Assembly (NCBI GenBank): GCA_036852015.1
Contig: JAANDG010000209.1
Coordinates: 62,001 to 126,000 of the forward strand
Direction of reading: 5' to 3'
Length of the DNA stretch: 64,000 nucleotides
Source: Pelodera strongyloides
Lineage: Eukaryota > Nematoda > Chromadorea > Rhabditida > Rhabditidae
Part shown: positions 60,701 through 64,000 of the stretch, piece by piece
Layout: each line of letters starts with the position of its first letter
How positions within the stretch are numbered: the stretch's first letter is position 1
Notes under the pieces: generated by a model
What the model was told of the DNA's origin: nothing
The model's database searches: none
What the model saw: the letters and a program-made list of their open reading frames with translations, nothing else
Program-made: the position numbers and the translations under genes

Positions 60701-62343
60701 TGTTTGCCGGGGAATAACTCTGTGAGTTCTAGGTGCAAAAAAATGCGGTTTTCACAGTAATATTTCAGAAATTCCGGACATTCCGTGCAAGTAAATTGAG
60801 GATAACTTTTTTCTAGTGGGCCTCTCCCTTTAAAGGGACAGGCCCATCAAAATAAACATATATTTACGATTTCATGTTATTTTTTATTAGCAGCGTTTAT
60901 CACAATATATACACACTAATTTTTATCCACATTCACCCCGGGGAACTTTTTTACGACGAGCCCAACTTATAAGGGTACCGTAGTTGCATCAGTTTAGTCC
61001 TAATAATACTTTTACTTCGCGTATGTTATAACACAGTTGCAAAATTATGCATGAGAGACCGGGAGAGCAGACAACCAGAGCGATAGACAACGAGAGGAAG
61101 GGCCAGGCGACGGTATACATTTGCGTATGCGCTCGTCGGAAAAAGTTCCCCGGGGTGAATGTCGATAAAATTTGGTTTGCATATATTGTAATAAACACTT
61201 TTCATACAAATTAAGACGAAATCGTAAATATAGGTTTACTTTGATGGGCCTGTCCCTTTAAAGGAGCACAGGATTCTCAGAGAGGAAATATAGAGAGAGA
61301 GATCCGGGGTCTGCTTTTACCTTTGCGTAGAAGCATACGTTTCAAAATAGGGCCTCCAATCGGAGAAGAGCCCGTTAGGGCTTTTCATCCGGCTGGTTAT
61401 TAATAAATGAATTCTTAGAGAAAAGAGACATACCGGTGCCATTGACCGACCTTTTCCCGCCTGTACGTTTCTGAAAACTCAACCAATGCAATTACAATCG
61501 CTTACTGACTCCACTCCAGTGTTTGTCTACTAGCAATTACGACGGTTTTCAAAACCAAATAAACCTTTCGTAAAGTGTACATAACCTACATTTGTGCCTT
61601 GATAAAGCACGCGAACAGCTTCTGAAGACGCACTTTAGTAGCACCTTTCTTAAATTTTGTGTAACATGCTGAAAGTTATACTGTACGCCGAGTGAGTGAA
61701 TCTAATATTATTTATTGATATTGCCATGAAGCAATCCCAATATGACACATCCAAGTGTAACCCCCTCAGAAATACGGCGAGCCTGCCGCACACAATGAAC
61801 TGGCAGAACACTAATTGCCAGCTAATTTTCTCAAATACATAAGCGGCGGCGGTGGCGCGGCGCCCTCAAAAAAGTTTCATAACTCATAAAGATTGCCCAG
61901 TAGTGGGATTCGAAACTTATGGAAATGGAAACTGACCGTTATATTCATCCACTAGTGCATGGATCTGAGAGAAAGTTTCCTCATCTAGGTTCGTTGAGTT
62001 GTTCGCTAAACATTGTTTTAAACAAATCTGATTGTGAGAGAATAATGCATGAATTTTTCCATTAAAACGGTTTTCAGAAGTAGAAGTGATGTCGTTATAC
62101 CACTATCTATTTCGTAATGGTTTCTGCATGGAATAACTAACTATTTTCCTTTTCAAGTCTATAATGGGAATAATATTTTAGTAAAATAATACATAAATTC
62201 ATGGACGTTCGAAAGTGTCATCATCTAACTAAATAAGTAAGACTAAAATAACAAATCTCAATTTTTTTTAGAACTAACGCGGTTTCAGTTGTTGTTGTAT
62301 TGCGCCAAACTTTTCTTTCAGCGCGTCAAATGTAATGGATTGT
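57728..62343 (-). CDS. Unrecognised multi-exon gene B (paralogue of 25569-29476), 5' end missing
   Basis: Complement exons: 62279..62343, 61937..62005, 61590..61668, 61434..61470, 59975..60087, 59225..59360, 58441..58548, 58036..58149, 57728..57841. All phases agree, giving about 277 residues. Landmarks: SITFDALKEKFG, ETFSQIHALVDEYN, VRLQKLFACFIKAQI, VTKCVVGGSFAYSGD, VVVVCASTNR, VPFIRVIVPDGARMVDTVAM, RGLPYVIKEGNGTFEGYIDD, ALFKRS and LRTY-stop. Sizes 79, 37, 113 and 108 equal those of gene A. The donor after 59975 is canonical GTAAG where gene A has GC. Introns carry a Helitron with two nested MITEs, a separate MITE and low-complexity DNA. No known domain was recognised; I give no function. 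Confidence 0.75.
58617..58727. repeat. Low-complexity TTTCG/AACG-rich segment
   Basis: It is built from short overlapping palindromic words (AACGTT, TTCGAA, CGATCG) in a T-rich background, for example TTCGAACGTTTCGAACG. It lies in the gene B intron between exons 59225..59360 and 58441..58548. Confidence 0.85.
58847..59118. repeat. MITE with an inner hairpin, TTTAAAG ends
   Basis: The termini AAGCGATCGGTTCACCT and the inverse of AGGTGAACCGTTCCCTT are flanked by TA. Inside, TCGGTCCGG and CCGGACCGA form a second inverted pair within longer arms (GATAAAGTGGTGGATT-type). It is in the same gene B intron. Confidence 0.85.
59403..59571. repeat. MITE, TATGGGGTTTC family
   Basis: TAATGGGGTTTCAAAGTATC at the left and its inverse near 59560 bound an interior that matches the element at 31092-31243 (TGATTCTGTCAATACTAC). 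It lies in a gene B intron. Confidence 0.85.
59733..59742 (+). repeat. C10 homopolymer
   Basis: Ten C followed by eight A, in a gene B intron. It is the fourth 10-nt G/C tract of the window. Confidence 0.95.
59751..59905 (+). repeat. Degenerate tandem repeat of about 26 bp
   Basis: At least five imperfect copies built on CCATCAATTGAATA and ATTGAATATGACTACC. It lies in the gene B intron downstream of exon 59975..60087. Confidence 0.7.
60314..60387 (-). tRNA. Decayed tRNA-like sequence (anticodon AUG position)
   Basis: D-arm, anticodon loop CTATGAA and T-loop (GGTTCAAATCT) positions are recognisable and align with 39722-39804. The T stem is mismatched and acceptor pairing is partial. It lacks the long variable stretch of the other copy. 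It is a pseudo-tRNA carried by the Helitron family. Confidence 0.5.
60391..60830. repeat. MITE nested in the Helitron, AAGGGAGAGGCCCA family
   Basis: Long inverted arms with TTTACTTGCACAGAATG and CGACCAGGTACCGTAG, and TA on both sides. It is the same family as the unc-32 intron element (13096) and the one at 63721. Confidence 0.92.
60833..61258. repeat. MITE nested in the Helitron, AAGGGACAGGCCCATCA family
   Basis: The ends AAGGGACAGGCCCATCA and inverse are separated from the neighbouring MITE by a single shared TA. Inner inverted segments ATTTACGATTTC and TCACCCCGGGGAACTTTTT are present. Confidence 0.92.
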
Positions 62344-62590
62344 CTGAAATAAGAAGACAATTGTAAAATTTTCTTTGGCACGCTACATTTTTGGGATTGT
62401 AACTCGAAAACTTGAGTTCGGAAAATTAATTTCTTTCAACATTTGAGCCGTAGTGCGAAAAAAATTTGGTAGTTGTTGGTAGAATTTACTAATTAAGTTA
62501 TCGACCCAATGGTAACGTAGGAGGAGGAACGAAAAATGCAGATATCATGCTTCTTTTCAAGATATCATTCTTTTTAGCGGCTAGTTTTTA
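62344..62590. other. Upstream part of gene B, no exon seen
   Basis: The first exon or exons of gene B should lie here or beyond the following MITEs. I could not support one. Confidence 0.35.
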
Positions 62591-62813
62591 AAGGGACACT
62601 CTCACGAAAGAACAACTGTGCTGTAAACTTCTTATAATGCGCCCATGAGCAGGACCCTGCGATTCCAATTGTGACCCCATTTCCAGATATTCAAAATTAA
62701 GATATTTATGCCGCAAAAATTATCAACCGAAAAATGCCACAGTTGATGAAAATTGGATTTTCGATGTATGACTTATGAAAAATGGATATGGCTTTCTCGT
62801 GAGCCTGACCCTT
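62591..62813. repeat. MITE 1 of a chain of four
   Basis: The ends AAGGGACACTCTCACGA and the inverse of TCGTGAGCCTGACCCTT are flanked by TA. Confidence 0.85.
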
Positions 62814-62815
62814 TA

Positions 62816-63229
62816 AAGGAGGAGGCTCACGAGAATGAAGTGCTCAAATAGTTTCCTTTATCGAAGGATAATGGGTTTATCTTCCAAAAAACAAGTATTA
62901 TAAGGTTCAACGCTTTAGTTTGGAGGAATTAATTAATCTAAGAACTCGAAGTCAAATAAAATAACCTATCGTATGCAAGGTAGACTTCAAAGCTAAACAT
63001 GCAAATTTACAAGTCATTTTGCAAGCCAACACAAAATTTGCATGCCCACTATGGAAATCAACTATTTTTTTACGATCCAAAATTTTGATAGAATTCATAG
63101 TTTTATATTGATTTACTCCTTCCAGTTAAAAGCTTTTGCATTGTAAAGCATGTCTTTCGGAACTTAATACCATCATCTTTCGATAAAAGGAAACCGTTCG
63201 AGCACTTCATTCTTGTGAGCCTCCTCCTT
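62816..63229. repeat. MITE 2 of the chain
   Basis: The ends AAGGAGGAGGCTCACGAGAA and the inverse of CTTGTGAGCCTCCTCCTT share a TA with each neighbour. Confidence 0.88.
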
Positions 63230-63231
63230 TA

Positions 63232-63718
63232 AAGGGATAGATTCACCTCGAATTGCACCTTTTTTATAATTTCTTTTGGTAGTATGACCTATGACGGTCA
63301 AAATGCGAAAATTGCAGTAAATTACCTTTGCTCCCCGAGGCAGGAGAGCATGATCAAAACGCTAACTACCTCGAATTTATAAAACAGCTGAGGCACCGCG
63401 GCCTACCTAATTGTAAGTGGGAAGCGTTACAGGGTTAGAGGGAGGTGTAGAGATTTTTGTGGTACACAGAGGGTGATAAAAGGGCCCTGTATCTTCTGGC
63501 GTCTCCAGCCCTGGTACGCTATTTCCCACTTAGCTAGACTGCGGTGCCCCAATTGTTTTGTAAATTCGAGGTAGCGTAGCTTTTTGGGCAAGCTCTCCTA
63601 CCTCGGGGAGAAAAGGTAATTTTATGTAATTATCGCATTGTGAATATTTTCGGCCATACTATAAATAGAAATTATTCAAAAAGGTGCAAATCCTAGCGAA
63701 CCTACCCGCCTATCCTTT
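63232..63718. repeat. MITE 3 of the chain
   Basis: The ends AAGGGATAGATTCACCTCGA and the inverse of CGAACCTACCCGCCTATCC lie next to TTTTAAA. Inner inverted arms include CTACCTCGAATTTATAAAAC and TCCCCGAGGCAGGAGAG. Confidence 0.85.
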
Positions 63719-63720
63719 TA

Positions 63721-64000
63721 AAGGGAGAGGCCCACGGGAAAAAGATTTTCCTCAGTTTAATTGCACAATGTCCGGAATTTCAGAAATAATACTGTGAACA
63801 CCGCATTTCTTTGCACTTGGAACTCACAGAGTTATTCTCCGGCAAACAGTTGGGCCAGATACCGTATTCAGAACCAATTTTGCGCTTTTAGGGCATTACA
63901 ATATTGGAAACGCCTTGTTATAATCGTAGAAATGATCTTCATTCATTTAACCATTATTATGAAGAGAAAGAATGTTAATAGAGGATTTAAACCGTAAAAA
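63721..64000. repeat. MITE 4 of the chain, cut by the window end
   Basis: It begins AAGGGAGAGGCCCACGGG and continues through CAATGTCCGGAATTTCAG and GTTGGGCCAGATACCGTA, matching the first half of the 13096 and 60391 elements. Confidence 0.9.

Larger units (their letters stand above)
60221..61396 (+). mobile_element. Helitron in a gene B intron, split by two MITEs
   Basis: The 5' part TCTTATTGTAGTGAAAAG-AGAAGAGTTTAC is homologous to the 39617 element, and so are the CCCTTCATAAA segment and the tRNA-like part. The 3' end has the GAAGAGCCC-GTTA-GGGCTTTT hairpin and CTGG, then host T. Two MITEs (60391-60830 and 60833-61258) are inserted just after the tRNA-like part, where the 39617 copy reads GCTAGCTTATGGGAGG. 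Without them the element would be about 0.3 kb. Confidence 0.82.

Overview
The window is nuclear DNA of a nematode, almost certainly a Caenorhabditis-type rhabditid. The sequence is AT-rich, introns carry the nematode acceptor (TTTCAG), and the left third holds three minus-strand genes in the order unc-32 (V-ATPase V0 subunit a), tpk-1 (thiamine pyrophosphokinase), trxr-2 (thioredoxin reductase). To my knowledge these are the neighbours ZK637.8, ZK637.9 and ZK637.10 on C. elegans chromosome III. All genes I could model are on the minus strand.

Layout. 303-2481: six coding exons of the trxr-2-like gene, running off the left edge. 3860-6042: complete six-exon tpk-1. 8035-21073: complete unc-32 with 25 exon positions, including a triplet of alternative exons (exon 4 type, 16.6-18.2 kb) and a mutually exclusive pair (exon 7 type, 10.2-10.9 kb) that retains a UGCAUG element and a GU-rich acceptor. 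24487-24660: a single-exon glycine-rich secreted peptide of 57 residues. 25569-29476 and 57728-62343: two paralogous multi-exon genes of a family I do not recognise, with matching exon sizes and phases. 33972-54434: about 16 tandem copies of a unit of about 1.07 or 1.20 kb, interrupted by a 408-bp Helitron carrying a tRNA-like sequence and by a 2.3-kb LTR element with no coding capacity. The remaining DNA is dominated by palindromic TA-target MITEs (TTTAAA termini), Helitron ends, GC-rich islands, 10-nt G/C tracts and small duplications.

How it fits together. The three housekeeping genes are colinear. unc-32 and tpk-1 each have a TTTCAG-type acceptor 12-13 nt before the ATG, compatible with spliced-leader trans-splicing. 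The spacers (about 2 kb and over 1 kb) are long for a classical SL2 operon. The right two thirds are a repeat-rich region in which one tandem array and one duplicated gene pair have expanded, with mobile elements nested inside each other, inside introns and inside the array.

Limits. Exons were modelled by eye from splice signals, reading phase and remembered family sequences. No alignment or transcript evidence was available. The 5' ends of trxr-2 and of both unrecognised genes are not resolved.
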